From assembly GCF_008042045.1 (NCBI RefSeq), contig NZ_RDBP01000012.1:76268-112204 (forward strand): a stretch of DNA of 35,937 nt, read 5' to 3'. Origin of the DNA: Streptomyces sp. T39 (GTDB lineage Bacteria > Actinomycetota > Actinomycetes > Streptomycetales > Streptomycetaceae). Below the pieces are notes generated by a model. It was not told where the DNA came from, did not search any database, and saw only the letters and a program-made list of their open reading frames with translations. Both the position numbers and the translations under genes were made by a program. Shown here in pieces: positions 8,396-17,156 of this stretch. How positions within the stretch are numbered: the first letter of the stretch is position 1; the number at the start of each line of letters is the position of its first letter.

Positions 8396-9424
8396 ATGCG
8401 CCGCTACAGCAGGACGCTGGTCACGGTCGCGCTGACGACGACCGTGGTCGCGGGGACGGCCGGCTGGGCGTCGGGCAACGCCCAGCGGCCCGTGACGGGC
8501 CCGGTGCCGGGCGCCGCGGCCTGGGCCGCGGACCGGGTGCTCGGGAGGGCGCTGCCCGACCCGGCGACGGCGGACCCGGCCGAGGTCGCCGCCTTCTTCG
8601 CCTCGACGACGGCGGCCGAGGACCGGGAACTGGTGCGCCGGCACCCGCTGGTCGTGGGCAACCTCGACGGCGCGCCCGTCGCCCTGCGCCTCACCGCCAA
8701 CGCCGCCGCCGTGCGCGGCACCGCGTTCGCGCACCTCGCGGGACGCGACATCCTGGCGTTCGACCCGCGCGGCCGGGGGCAGGTCGCCGAGGTGTTCGGG
8801 GACCTGGAGCACGCCCGGCAGGTGTCGGTGGTGGTACCCGGTTCCGACGTCGACGCCGGGACCCCCGAGCGGCCGTCGGACCCGTACGGCACTCCCGCGG
8901 GCATGGCGAGGTCGCTGCGCGCGGCCGCCGGGGCGGGCAGCGCGGTGGTGGCCTGGACCGGCTACACCACACCCGTCGGCGTCGGGCTCGACGCCGCCTC
9001 CGGGGACCTCGCGGAGGCGGGCGCGGAGCGGCTGGTGCGGTTCACCGGGGGGCTGACCGCGGCGGGGGCGCCGCGGCCCGCGCTGTTCTGCCACAGCTAC
9101 GGCTCCGTGGTGTGCGGCCTCGCCGCCTCCCGGGCCGACGCCCGCGACCTGGTCGTGTTCGGCTCCCCCGGCATGCGCGCCGACCGCGCCGAGGACCTCG
9201 GGACGAGCGCGCGGGTGTGGGCGGCGAAGGACCCCTCCGACTGGATCTCCAAGGTGCCCAACGTCCGCTTCGCCGGACTCGGCCACGGCAACGACCCGGC
9301 CGCGCCCGCGTTCGGCGCCCGCCGTATCCCGGCCGACCGCGCCGAGGGACACACCGGCTACCTGGCACCGGGCACGGACTCCCTGGACGCGTTCGCCGCG
9401 ATCGCCCGGGGTGAGGTCCGATGA
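8396..9424 (+). CDS. Alpha/beta hydrolase of the DUF1023 type, exported (copy 2)
   Basis: A 342-residue protein with an N-terminal signal peptide or anchor (RTLVTVALTTTVVAGTAGWASG, residues about 6-27). It has the same ordered motifs as the gene at 3958: HPLVVGNLDGAPV, ILAFDPRGRGQVAEVFGDL, VSVVVPGSD, the nucleophile elbow LFCHSYGSVVCG, FGSPGMRAD, LGTSARVWA, and GLGHGNDP near the end. It is therefore a close paralogue, lacking only the insertion of copy 1. Start ATG 8396 has a good ribosome binding site (agggagg). Its stop overlaps the acyltransferase start (ATGA at 9421-9424), so the two are coupled and may act on the same envelope or secreted substrate. Substrate unknown. Confidence 0.82.
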   Translation: MRRYSRTLVTVALTTTVVAGTAGWASGNAQRPVTGPVPGAAAWAADRVLGRALPDPATADPAEVAAFFASTTAAEDRELVRRHPLVVGNLDGAPVALRLTANAAAVRGTAFAHLAGRDILAFDPRGRGQVAEVFGDLEHARQVSVVVPGSDVDAGTPERPSDPYGTPAGMARSLRAAAGAGSAVVAWTGYTTPVGVGLDAASGDLAEAGAERLVRFTGGLTAAGAPRPALFCHSYGSVVCGLAASRADARDLVVFGSPGMRADRAEDLGTSARVWAAKDPSDWISKVPNVRFAGLGHGNDPAAPAFGARRIPADRAEGHTGYLAPGTDSLDAFAAIARGEVR

Positions 9425-11075
9425 GGGGCGGGCGCGGGGCGCGCGAGGCCGGGACGACGCTGCCGACGGGGCACGGGGCGCGCGAGGCCGGGACGACGGT
9501 GCCGGCGGGGCACGGGGCGCGCGAGGCCGGGACGACGCGGATGCCGCACGCGGACCGGGCCGGGAGCCCGCCGCACGGCACGCAGCGGGCGGCCGCCGCC
9601 GCGAGCGCCGGGACGACCCGGGCGACGGACCGGGCCGCGCACCGGGCGGACGCGGCAGCGGCCGCCGGGACGGAACCCGACGCGCACCCGGCGAGCGCGG
9701 CCCGGGGGGCCGCCGGGACCGAACCCGACGCGCACCCGGCGGACGCGGCCCGGGGGGCCGCCGGGACCGAACCCGACGCGCACCCGGCGGACGCGGCCCG
9801 GGCGGCCGCCGAAACCGCGCGGGTCGCCCGCCCGGTGGGCGTGGGACGAACGGCCTCCGGCGGGAGCCCGCCGGGCGGCAGGTCGCGGGCCGCCGCCGGG
9901 CGCGGCGCGGCGTTGCGGGGGCGTGCGCGCGGGCTCGTCGCGCGGATCGAGGCGCGGACGCCGGCGCACCGCGACCGGGCCGTGGACGGGCTGCGGGCGC
10001 TCGCCCTCCTCGCCGTACCGGCCGGGCACTGGCTGCTCGGCGGCTTCACCGTCGACGGCGGCGGCGCCCTCCACAACGCCAGTCCGCTGTCGTCGTTCGG
10101 CTTCTTCGCGCCGGTCAGCTGGGTGCTCCAGATGCTGGGGATCTTCTTCCTCGTCGGCGGGTACGCCTCCGTGCGCTCCTACGAGCGCCGCACCGGCGGC
10201 ACGGGCGCCTGGCTGCGGCAGCGGCTGGCCCGGCTGGGACGTCCGGTGCTCGGTGTCACCGCGGTGTGGGCGGTCCTGGCCCCGGTCCTGCACACACTGG
10301 GCGTGCCGGCCACCACGCTGCGCACGGGGGCGACGCTGGTGATCCAGCCGCTCTGGTTCGTCGGCGTGTACACCGCGATCACCGCGCTGACCCCGTACTG
10401 CGTCCGCGCGGCGCGGCGCACGGGCGTGTGGGCGGCGGCTCCGCTGCTCGCGGCGGTCGCGGTCGTGGACCTGCTGCGGTACGGGCCGTCCGCGGACGCC
10501 GTGCCGGGCTGGCTCGGCGCCCTGAACATCCTCCCGGGCTGGCTCTTCGCCTATCAGCTCGGCGTGAGCTGGGGCACGGGCCGCGTCGGGCGGCGGCACG
10601 CGTGGGCGCTGGCGGTCGGCGGTGCAGCGCTGTTCGCGGTGCTGCTGCTCGTCTTCGGCTACCCGGCGTCGATGGTGGGCGTCCCGGGCGAGGCGCGCAC
10701 CAACTCCCATCCGCCGTCCCTGCTCGTGCTCGCCCTCGCGGCGGCGCAGAGCGGCGTGGCGATGCTGCTGCGTGAGCGGTTGGGGCGGGCGCTGCGGCGT
10801 CCCGCGCTGTGGGCGCCGGTCGTGGTGATCAACCTGTGCGCCATGACGATCCTGTGCTGGCACCAGACGGCGATGCTGGCCGCGGCCGTCCCCGCCTCCT
10901 TCGCCGGCGCGGTGCCGGGGCTGACGACCGCGCCGGACACGCTCGGGTGGGTGGCGGCGCGGCTCGCGTGGCTGCCGGTGCTGGCCTGTCTGCTGGCCGT
11001 GATCGCCCGCTGGGCCCGGGTGTTCGAGTCCCCCTGGACGTCCCGGGTCCGCGGTCCCGTGCGGGCGGCGGCGGG
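9421..11075 (+). CDS. Membrane acyltransferase (acyltransferase_3/OafA-like), 3' end lost at a mosaic junction
   Basis: About 551 residues are preserved. Residues from about 186 on form the acyltransferase_3 membrane domain: RDRAVDGLRALALLAVPAGHWLLGGF (first helix with the usual R-x-D-G-x-R-A core), then about ten hydrophobic segments including FGFFAPVSWVLQMLGIFFLVGGYAS and MTILCWHQTAMLAAAVP. Such enzymes O-acylate cell-surface polysaccharides, lipids or natural products. The first about 185 residues are Ala/Arg/Gly-rich and contain two sets of tandem repeats, unusual for the family. The ATG overlaps the DUF1023 stop. Genuine sequence ends at 11075, where an inverted copy of this gene's own bases 10246-10314 begins, so the true stop and last residues are missing and the frame runs on artificially. 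The acyl acceptor is unknown. Confidence 0.8.
9436..9537 (+). repeat. 39-bp tandem repeat in the acyltransferase N-terminal region (about 2.6 copies)
   Basis: Units at 9436-9474, 9475-9513 and 9514-9537 (partial) encode GAREAGTTLPTGH, GAREAGTTVPAGH and GAREAGTT. Copies are nearly identical, suggesting recent slippage or duplication. Confidence 0.85.
9661..9804 (+). repeat. 48-bp tandem repeat in the acyltransferase N-terminal region (3 copies)
   Basis: Units at 9661-9708, 9709-9756 and 9757-9804 encode the 16-residue repeats AAGTEPDAHPASAARG, AAGTEPDAHPADAARG and AAGTEPDAHPADAARA. Only a few bases differ, again indicating recent expansion within the extension ahead of the membrane domain. 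Confidence 0.9.
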
Positions 11076-11410
11076 GGTGGCCGGCACGCCCAGTGTGTGC
11101 AGGACCGGGGCCAGGACCGCCCACACCGCGGTGACACCGAGCACGTTCCAGGACGCCGTTCCAGGACGCCGGAGCGGATTTGTCGGCGGGGGACTTCCGC
11201 CGCTTCCAGCCGCGCTTCACCGGCGACAACGCGCGCACCAACGCGGCCCTGCTGGAGCCGGTCCGCACGATCGCCGCGGAGCACGGGGCGACCCCGGCGC
11301 AGGTCGCGCTCGCCTGGGTGCAGCAGCGCGCCGAGGTCCACGGCCTCCCCGTGATCCCCATCCCCGGCACCCGCCGCACCTCCCGCCTCCTGGAGAACAC
11401 CGCCGCGACC
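11076..11410. other. Mosaic of inverted local copies, probable assembly or gap-closing artefact (junction 1)
   Basis: Every base is an inverted copy of flanking sequence: 11076-11144 is the exact reverse complement of 10246-10314 (acyltransferase), 11145-11157 of 11704-11716, and 11158-11410 of 11464-11716 (aldo/keto reductase). The last two abut, making a 13-bp tandem duplication of gttccaggacgcc. The 253-bp arm with its partner forms a near-perfect giant palindrome with a 53-base centre. The true 3' ends of both convergent genes are missing here. The same architecture recurs at 17157-17372. Confidence 0.9.
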
Positions 11411-12369
<959 letters not shown>

Positions 12370-12373
12370 GGTG

Positions 12374-12865
12374 TCAGCCCTTCTGGGACACCCGGCGGGC
12401 GTCCCCGTAGAACTCGATCTTGTGGTCCAGTACGGCGAGCGTGTCCTGGAGTTCGGCGATGCGCTCGATGACGTCCTGCCGGGTCCGGTGCAGCAGTTCG
12501 CGGCGTGCGTCGAAGGTGTGGTCGCCCGCCCGGATCATCTCCGCGTAGGCGACCATGTCGGCGACCGGCATGCCGGTGAGGCGGAGCTTGCCGACGAAGG
12601 CGAGCCAGTCGAGGTCACGGTTGGTGAAGCGCCGCTGTCCCGTGTGGGAGCGGTCGATGTGCTGCATCAGCCCGATCCGCTCGTACCACCGCAGGGTGTG
12701 CGCGGTGAGCCCGGTCAGGGCGGCGACCTCGCTGATGGTGTAGCGGTCTCGTCCCTCGGGCCGGGGGTGTGCGGCGGGTGCGGCCTGGCAGAGGTCCTTG
12801 GGCGCACCGGTGCGTCCACCGGGCCGTCGGCCGGTTCGGGCCGGAGTCGTCTCGATCACCGTCAT
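12374..12865 (-). CDS. MerR family transcriptional regulator
   Basis: A 163-residue regulator. After a disordered N-terminal extension of about 40 residues comes the MerR winged helix: YTISEVAALTGLTAHTLRWYERIGLM (residues about 42-67), then GQRRFTNRDLDWLAFVGKLRLTGMP and a C-terminal coiled coil (about 105-155) for dimerisation. The conserved metal-binding cysteines of the heavy-metal sensors are absent, so an organic or redox-type effector is likelier. It is cotranscribed with the aldo/keto reductase that follows 4 bases later, a common Streptomyces pairing. It probably controls its own promoter through the palindrome at 12882-12899. Confidence 0.9.
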   Translation of the reverse strand: MTVIETTPARTGRRPGGRTGAPKDLCQAAPAAHPRPEGRDRYTISEVAALTGLTAHTLRWYERIGLMQHIDRSHTGQRRFTNRDLDWLAFVGKLRLTGMPVADMVAYAEMIRAGDHTFDARRELLHRTRQDVIERIAELQDTLAVLDHKIEFYGDARRVSQKG

Positions 12866-12871
12866 GCCTCC

Positions 12872-12902
12872 ACGCTAGAACCTTCGAGTGCACTCGAAGC
12901 AA
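12872..12902 (-). promoter_or_regulatory. MerR-type promoter with 19-bp spacer and 18-bp palindromic operator
   Basis: On the minus strand, TTGCTT (12902-12897) and TAGCGT (12877-12872) are 19 bases apart, the overlong spacing typical of MerR-activated promoters. The perfect palindrome CTTCGAGTGCACTCGAAG (12882-12899) occupies the spacer and the edge of the -35. The -10 ends only 6 bases before the MerR ATG (12865), which is preceded by GGAGGC, so the transcript leader would be extremely short. Confidence 0.72.
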
Positions 12903-12948
12903 GCATCATTCGTTTCGCGGGGAGATCGCATGGAGCAGCCGGCAGGGC

Positions 12949-12954
12949 TAGCCT
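12949..12954 (+). promoter_or_regulatory. Putative -10 box TAGCCT of the GNAT gene
   Basis: TAGCCT ends 7 bases before the ATG at 12962, so the transcription start would fall on or beside the start codon. No Shine-Dalgarno sequence is present between them. Confidence 0.4.
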
Positions 12955-12961
12955 GCGGCGC

Positions 12962-13429
12962 ATGAGCATCGCACGCCCCGCCGTGACCGGCGACGCCGAG
13001 GAACTCGTCCGTCTGCGCACGGTGATGCTGGAGTCGGTGCGGGGCGCCCCGCTCGCGGACACGGGCTGGCAGCCCCTCGCGGCGGCCTCGCTGCGCGAGC
13101 GCCTCGGGGACCCGGACGGCAGCCTCGCCGCGTTCGTCGTGCCGCGGCCTGGCGGCGGGCTCGCGGCCTGCGCGGTCGGGACCGTCGAGCGCCGCCTCGG
13201 CGGCCCGGACAATCCACAGGGCACGACGGGCTACGTGTTCAGCGTCGCCACGGACGAGGACATGCGCCGCCGCGGATACTCGCGGGCCTGCATGGAAGGG
13301 CTGCTGGGCTGGTTCCGCGGGCGCGGCGTGCGCAGGGTGGACCTGCGGGCGTCGGAGCACGGCGAGCCGCTGTACGCCTCCCTCGGCTTCGTCCGCACCC
13401 CCGACCCGGCCATGCGGCTGCGCTGGTAG
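12962..13429 (+). CDS. GNAT family N-acetyltransferase
   Basis: A 155-residue single-domain acetyltransferase. The acetyl-CoA binding motif A is seen as YVFSVATDEDMRRRGYSRACMEGLLGWF (pyrophosphate loop R-R-R-G-Y-S), and motif B as VDLRASEHGEPLYASLGFVRT. The N-terminus SIARPAVTGDAEELVRLRTVMLESV is the usual first strand and helix. The acceptor amine cannot be told from sequence. It is divergent from the MerR gene and 14 bases upstream of the serine hydrolase gene, with which it may be cotranscribed, although a TAGGCT box at 13437-13442 may give the latter its own promoter. Confidence 0.9.
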   Translation: MSIARPAVTGDAEELVRLRTVMLESVRGAPLADTGWQPLAAASLRERLGDPDGSLAAFVVPRPGGGLAACAVGTVERRLGGPDNPQGTTGYVFSVATDEDMRRRGYSRACMEGLLGWFRGRGVRRVDLRASEHGEPLYASLGFVRTPDPAMRLRW

Positions 13430-13443
13430 CACCCTTTAGGCTC

Positions 13444-14265
13444 ATGAGCATGCAGAGCCTGGCGATGATCGAGAACTGGCCGGTACCCACCGCGGCGGCC
13501 GCAGTCGTCCGCGCGGACGGGACCGTGGTCGGTTCGCACGGCCCCACGGACCGGCGGTTCCCGCTCGCCTCCGTCACGAAGCCGCTCGCGGCGTACGCGG
13601 CGCTGGTGGCGTACGAGGAGGGGGCGATCGAGTTCGACGAGGCGGCGGGTCCGGACGGCGCGACCGTGCGGCATCTGCTCGCCCACACGTCCGGCCTCGC
13701 CTTCGACGAGCACCGGATCCAGGCCGCGCCCGGCGCCCGGCGGATCTACTCCAACGCGGGCTTCGAGGTGCTGGGCGACCACATCGCCAAGGCGACCGAC
13801 ATCCCGTTCGCCGACTATCTCCACCAGGCGGTGCTGGAGCCGCTCGGCATGACGTCGACGACGCTGGAGGGGTCGCCCGCGAAGGACGGCGTCTCCACCG
13901 TGGACGATCTGGTGCGCTTCGCAGCCGAGGTGCAGGCGCCGCGGCTGCTGGACCCGCGGACGGTGCTGGAGGCCATGACGGTCGTGCATCCCGGCCTGTC
14001 CGGGATACTGCCGGGCTACGGCAGCCAGAAGCCCAACGACTGGGGTCTCGGCTTCGAGATCAGGGACGGCAAGTCCCCGCACTGGACGGGCGCTTCGTCG
14101 TCGCCGCGCACCGTCGGCCACTTCGGCCAGTCCGGCACCTTCCTGTGGATCGACCCGGACGCCGGGGCCGCGTGCGTGGCGCTCACGGACCGGGCGTTCG
14201 GCCCCTGGGCGATCGAGGCGTGGCCGCCGTTCACGGACGCGGTGCTGGCCGACCTGCGGGGCTGA
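13444..14265 (+). CDS. Serine hydrolase, beta-lactamase/penicillin-binding-protein fold (class C-like)
   Basis: A 273-residue protein with the three motifs of the serine beta-lactamase/D,D-peptidase fold: S-x-x-K at residues 43-46 (ASVTK), Y-x-N at 102-104 (IYSNAGFEVLG) and a late HFGQSGTF standing for the K/H-x-G motif. It is shorter than most class C enzymes and has no signal peptide, so it is probably a cytoplasmic esterase or amidase-type hydrolase and not an antibiotic-resistance enzyme. ATG 13444 and ATG 13450 are both in frame; a TAGGCT box at 13437-13442 would favour 13450 if it is the promoter. It converges on the lipoprotein gene with only 27 bases between. Confidence 0.85.
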   Translation: MSMQSLAMIENWPVPTAAAAVVRADGTVVGSHGPTDRRFPLASVTKPLAAYAALVAYEEGAIEFDEAAGPDGATVRHLLAHTSGLAFDEHRIQAAPGARRIYSNAGFEVLGDHIAKATDIPFADYLHQAVLEPLGMTSTTLEGSPAKDGVSTVDDLVRFAAEVQAPRLLDPRTVLEAMTVVHPGLSGILPGYGSQKPNDWGLGFEIRDGKSPHWTGASSSPRTVGHFGQSGTFLWIDPDAGAACVALTDRAFGPWAIEAWPPFTDAVLADLRG

Positions 14266-14292
14266 CCCGCACGGCGCCGGCCCCGCTGTCCG

Positions 14293-14964
14293 TCACGGCC
14301 CCGGCGCCGGCGAGGTCGCGGCGCCGGCGGTCGGTACGGGGCGATCCGCGTCGGACTCCTCCGGCGCGGGTACGGACGAGGCGTCGCAGGTGGCCGACGG
14401 CCGGGCGCCGTCGGTGCCGATGAGCCGCACCGGCGGCCGTCCCCATGCGTCCTCGGCGTAGGCGACGGTGCAGACGAGCTGCCGCGCGGCGAGGTCGCCC
14501 ATGCCGTCGAGCGGCGCGTCGATGCCGGCCTCGATGACGCCGCCGGACACCGTGACCGTGAGGCGTGCCTCCTTCGGCAGGGAGGGCGCGTTGCTCAGCC
14601 CTGCCCCCCGCTCGGTGGCGGTCGGGCCGGCGAGGAGCGCGGCGACGGTCTTGTCGGTCGGCGGACGCACCGGCAGGGGCACGGACCCGCCGTCGCCCGC
14701 GCCGGAGTCCTCCTCGGTGCCGTCGGGCTCCCGGAAGCCCCCGCCCGCTCGCGCGGAGCCGTCGTCGACGACCCGCGGGACGGGCGTCAGCATGCCGTCC
14801 GGGGAGAGGAAGAAGAGCAGCATCCGGAAGTCGCGGGCGGGCAGCACGTCGATGGTCGCCGGGCCGCCCGCCTCGATGACGTCGGTCTCCGGGATGCCGA
14901 TGCCGCACCCGGCGAGCGGCAGGAGTGCCGCGAGGGTCGCGAGGGTGCGTGCGGTCCGTCTCAT
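14293..14964 (-). CDS. Lipoprotein with GerMN-like domain, last gene of a two-component operon
   Basis: A 223-residue lipoprotein: signal peptide MRRTARTLATLAALLPLAGC with lipobox LAGC, lipidated Cys at 20. The central part (residues about 100-175, TVAALLAGPTATERGAGLS to QLVCTVAYAED) has the pattern of the GerMN domain, as in actinobacterial LpqB. The C-terminus is Pro/Ala/Ser-rich. Its ATG overlaps the kinase stop (ATGA, 14961-14964), so it is translationally coupled to the sensor. By analogy with MtrA-MtrB-LpqB and CseA it may tune the kinase's extracytoplasmic sensing; that is inference. A linker around residues 60-95 is Gly/Asp-rich. Confidence 0.75.
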   Translation of the reverse strand: MRRTARTLATLAALLPLAGCGIGIPETDVIEAGGPATIDVLPARDFRMLLFFLSPDGMLTPVPRVVDDGSARAGGGFREPDGTEEDSGAGDGGSVPLPVRPPTDKTVAALLAGPTATERGAGLSNAPSLPKEARLTVTVSGGVIEAGIDAPLDGMGDLAARQLVCTVAYAEDAWGRPPVRLIGTDGARPSATCDASSVPAPEESDADRPVPTAGAATSPAPGP

Positions 14965-16478
14965 GCCGTCGTCTCCTCCGTGGGCCGGACCCCGGCCAGC
15001 GGGATCTCGACGGTGAAGACGGCGCCGCCGCCCGGAAGGTTCGCCGCACGGACGGTCCCGCCGTGGAGCCGTACGTTCTCCTGGGTGATGGCGAGGCCCA
15101 GTCCGCTGCCCGTCGACCGGGTACGGGCCGCGTCCGCCTTGTAGAAGCGGTCGAAGATGTGCGGCAGCACCTCGGGCCGGATGCCCGGTCCGCTGTCCAT
15201 GACCTCGGTGACCAGCGTTGGGCCGTGCACCGACACCCGCACCCCGACCGGCTCGGCGCCGTGCCGCAGGGCGTTGCCGACGAGGTTGGCGACGACGATG
15301 TCGAAGCGGCGGGGGTCGAGGCGGGCCCGGACGCCCTCGGGCAGGTCGGTGTGGACCCGGCCGTCCCAGTGCCGGTGGGCGAGGGTCTTGTGGACGGTCT
15401 CCGCGGCGTCGACCTCGTCGGTGTTGAGTTCGGCGGCGCGGGCGTCGAAGCGGGAGATCTCCATCAGATCCTCGACCAGCACGGCGAGTTTGCCTGTCTC
15501 GGAGCTGATCAGCCGGACCGCGCGGGCGGTGTCGGGGTCGAGGCCCCCGGCGTCCTCGTCGAGGACCTCGGTGACGGCGAGCATCCCGGCGAGCGGGGTG
15601 CGCAGTTCGTGCGAGACGTCGGCGGCGAAGCGCCTGGCCCTGGCCTCGGCCCGCTGGAGTTCGTCCACGGAACGTTCGAGCTCTCCCGCGGATTCGTTGA
15701 ACGTCCGTGCCAGGTCGGCCAGTTCGTCACGGCCCCGGACCTCGATCCGGGTGTCGAGCCGGCCGCTGCCCATGGACCGTGCCGCCCCCCGCAGTTCGCG
15801 AACGGGCCGCAGCACGCTGCGCGCGGAGAGCAGTGCGGGGATCAGGGCGATCGCGAGTCCCGGGAGGGCGCCGTCGCGGGCGGCGGTGAGGAGGGCGTCC
15901 GCGTCGGCCTGCTCGTCGGTCATCCGCATCACGGCGAACAGCACGAGCCCGCTGGGCAGGGAGGTGGTGTTGCCTGTCCTGACGGCGACGGGCATGGCGA
16001 CGGTCAGGTACGGGACCCCGTCGCGGACGACCCGTTCGAAGCTGCCGTGGGAGGAAGTGAGCGCGGTGCGCCGCAGTTCGGGGGTGATGACGGTGGAGGT
16101 GGGGTTCTCGCCGGATGACACGCGCAGCGAGCCGTACTCGGCGAAGACGACCCAGGGGTGGGGCTTGGCCTTGCTCGCTATGACGAACAGCATCTCCCGC
16201 AGCGTCGGCGGGTCGACGGGCAGCCCGGTGCCGAGGGTCTCGACCTGCTCGCGGAAGGAGACGACGGCGGTGTCCTGGGCGCTGGCGAGCACGGCGTTGC
16301 GCGCCTCGCGGTAGGTCAGCGCCGCGGTCGTGCCGGCGCTGACGACGGCGACGAGCAGGAACGCGAGCACGAGGCGGGTGCGCAGCCCGAAGGGCACGAG
16401 GCGCCCGCGGCGGCGGAGCCGCCGGGGGGCGCGCGGGGTGCGGGCGGGTGCGGGGGGAGTGGTCACGGGAGACGTCAC
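14961..16478 (-). CDS. Sensor histidine kinase, OmpR/EnvZ-type (HAMP-HisKA-HATPase)
   Basis: A 505-residue membrane sensor. A cytoplasmic Arg/Pro-rich lead is followed by TM1 (LVLAFLLVAVVSAGTTAAL), an extracytoplasmic sensor of about 150 residues, TM2 (LPGLAIALIPALLSARSVL), a HAMP linker, the HisKA helix FAADVSHELRTPLAGMLAV with the phosphorylated His, and the ATPase domain with N box (NLVGNALRHG), DSGPGI and GSGLGLAI. The start is taken as GTG 16478, overlapping the regulator stop (GTGA); GTG 16466 is an alternative. Order regulator-kinase-lipoprotein with 4-base overlaps indicates one coupled operon. The group includes MtrB, CseC and AfsQ2; I cannot assign it to one of them. Confidence 0.9.
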   Translation of the reverse strand: MTSPVTTPPAPARTPRAPRRLRRRGRLVPFGLRTRLVLAFLLVAVVSAGTTAALTYREARNAVLASAQDTAVVSFREQVETLGTGLPVDPPTLREMLFVIASKAKPHPWVVFAEYGSLRVSSGENPTSTVITPELRRTALTSSHGSFERVVRDGVPYLTVAMPVAVRTGNTTSLPSGLVLFAVMRMTDEQADADALLTAARDGALPGLAIALIPALLSARSVLRPVRELRGAARSMGSGRLDTRIEVRGRDELADLARTFNESAGELERSVDELQRAEARARRFAADVSHELRTPLAGMLAVTEVLDEDAGGLDPDTARAVRLISSETGKLAVLVEDLMEISRFDARAAELNTDEVDAAETVHKTLAHRHWDGRVHTDLPEGVRARLDPRRFDIVVANLVGNALRHGAEPVGVRVSVHGPTLVTEVMDSGPGIRPEVLPHIFDRFYKADAARTRSTGSGLGLAITQENVRLHGGTVRAANLPGGGAVFTVEIPLAGVRPTEETTA

Positions 16479-17156
16479 AGGGGTCCGAAGCGGTAGCCGA
16501 AGCCCCGCAGGGTCTGGATGTAGCGGGGGCTGCCCCCCGAGTCCTCGATCTTGGTCCGCAGCCGCCGTACGCACGCGTCCACCAGCCGGGCGTCGCCGTG
16601 GTAGCTGTGTTCCCAGACGTGCTCCAGCAGTTGCTGGCGGCTGAAGACCTGCTCGGGCGCGGCCGACAGGTGCAGCAGCAGCTTGAGTTCGGACGGGGCG
16701 AGCGCGAGCCGTTCACCGGACTTGGCGACGGTGAGCCCCGCCCGGTCGATGGCGAGGTCGCCGTGGAACTCGACGGCGGGGCGGCCCGCGCCCGGCTCCT
16801 CGATACGGCGCAGCACGGCCCGGATGCGGGCCTCGATCACCTCGGTACGGGCCGGTTTGACGATGTAGTCGTCGGCGCCCGCCTCCAGGCCGATGACGAC
16901 GTCGAAGTCGTCGCCGCGGGCGGTGAGCATGATGATCGGCAACTGGCTGTCCTCGCGTACACGACGGCAGACCTGGACGCCGTTCATGCCGGGCAGCATC
17001 AGGTCGAGCAGCAGCAGGTCGGGCCGGAACTCGCGCAGCGCGTCGAGCCCGGCCTCGCCGGTGGCGGCGGTGCGGACGTCGTGGCCGCGGCGGCGCAGCC
17101 CGAGTTCGACCCCTTCGCGTACGGCGGGGTCGTCTTCGATGAGCAGGACGCGGGCC
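16475..17156 (-). CDS. Response regulator, OmpR/PhoB family, 5' end and start codon lost at a mosaic junction
   Basis: About 227 residues are preserved. The receiver domain begins ARVLLIEDDPAVREGVELGL, has the phosphoacceptor Asp in LLLLDLMLPGMNG and Lys in YIVKPAR. The winged-helix effector domain runs from about FHGDLAIDRAGL to RTLRGFGYRFGPL and contains LEHVWEHSYHGDARLVDACVRRLRTKIED. It resembles AfsQ1/CseB/MtrA-type regulators. In this frame, upstream of 17157, an inverted copy of the gene's own bases brings an in-frame TGA with no ATG or GTG start between, so as assembled the gene has no start codon; probably only the first few residues are missing. Callers that begin at the internal ATG 16999 lose about a quarter of the receiver domain. 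Confidence 0.9.

Noticed and set aside
13444..14265. The serine hydrolase as an antibiotic-resistance beta-lactamase
   Set aside because: It has the fold motifs but no signal peptide and is short; such proteins in Streptomyces are mostly esterases or peptidase-like enzymes.
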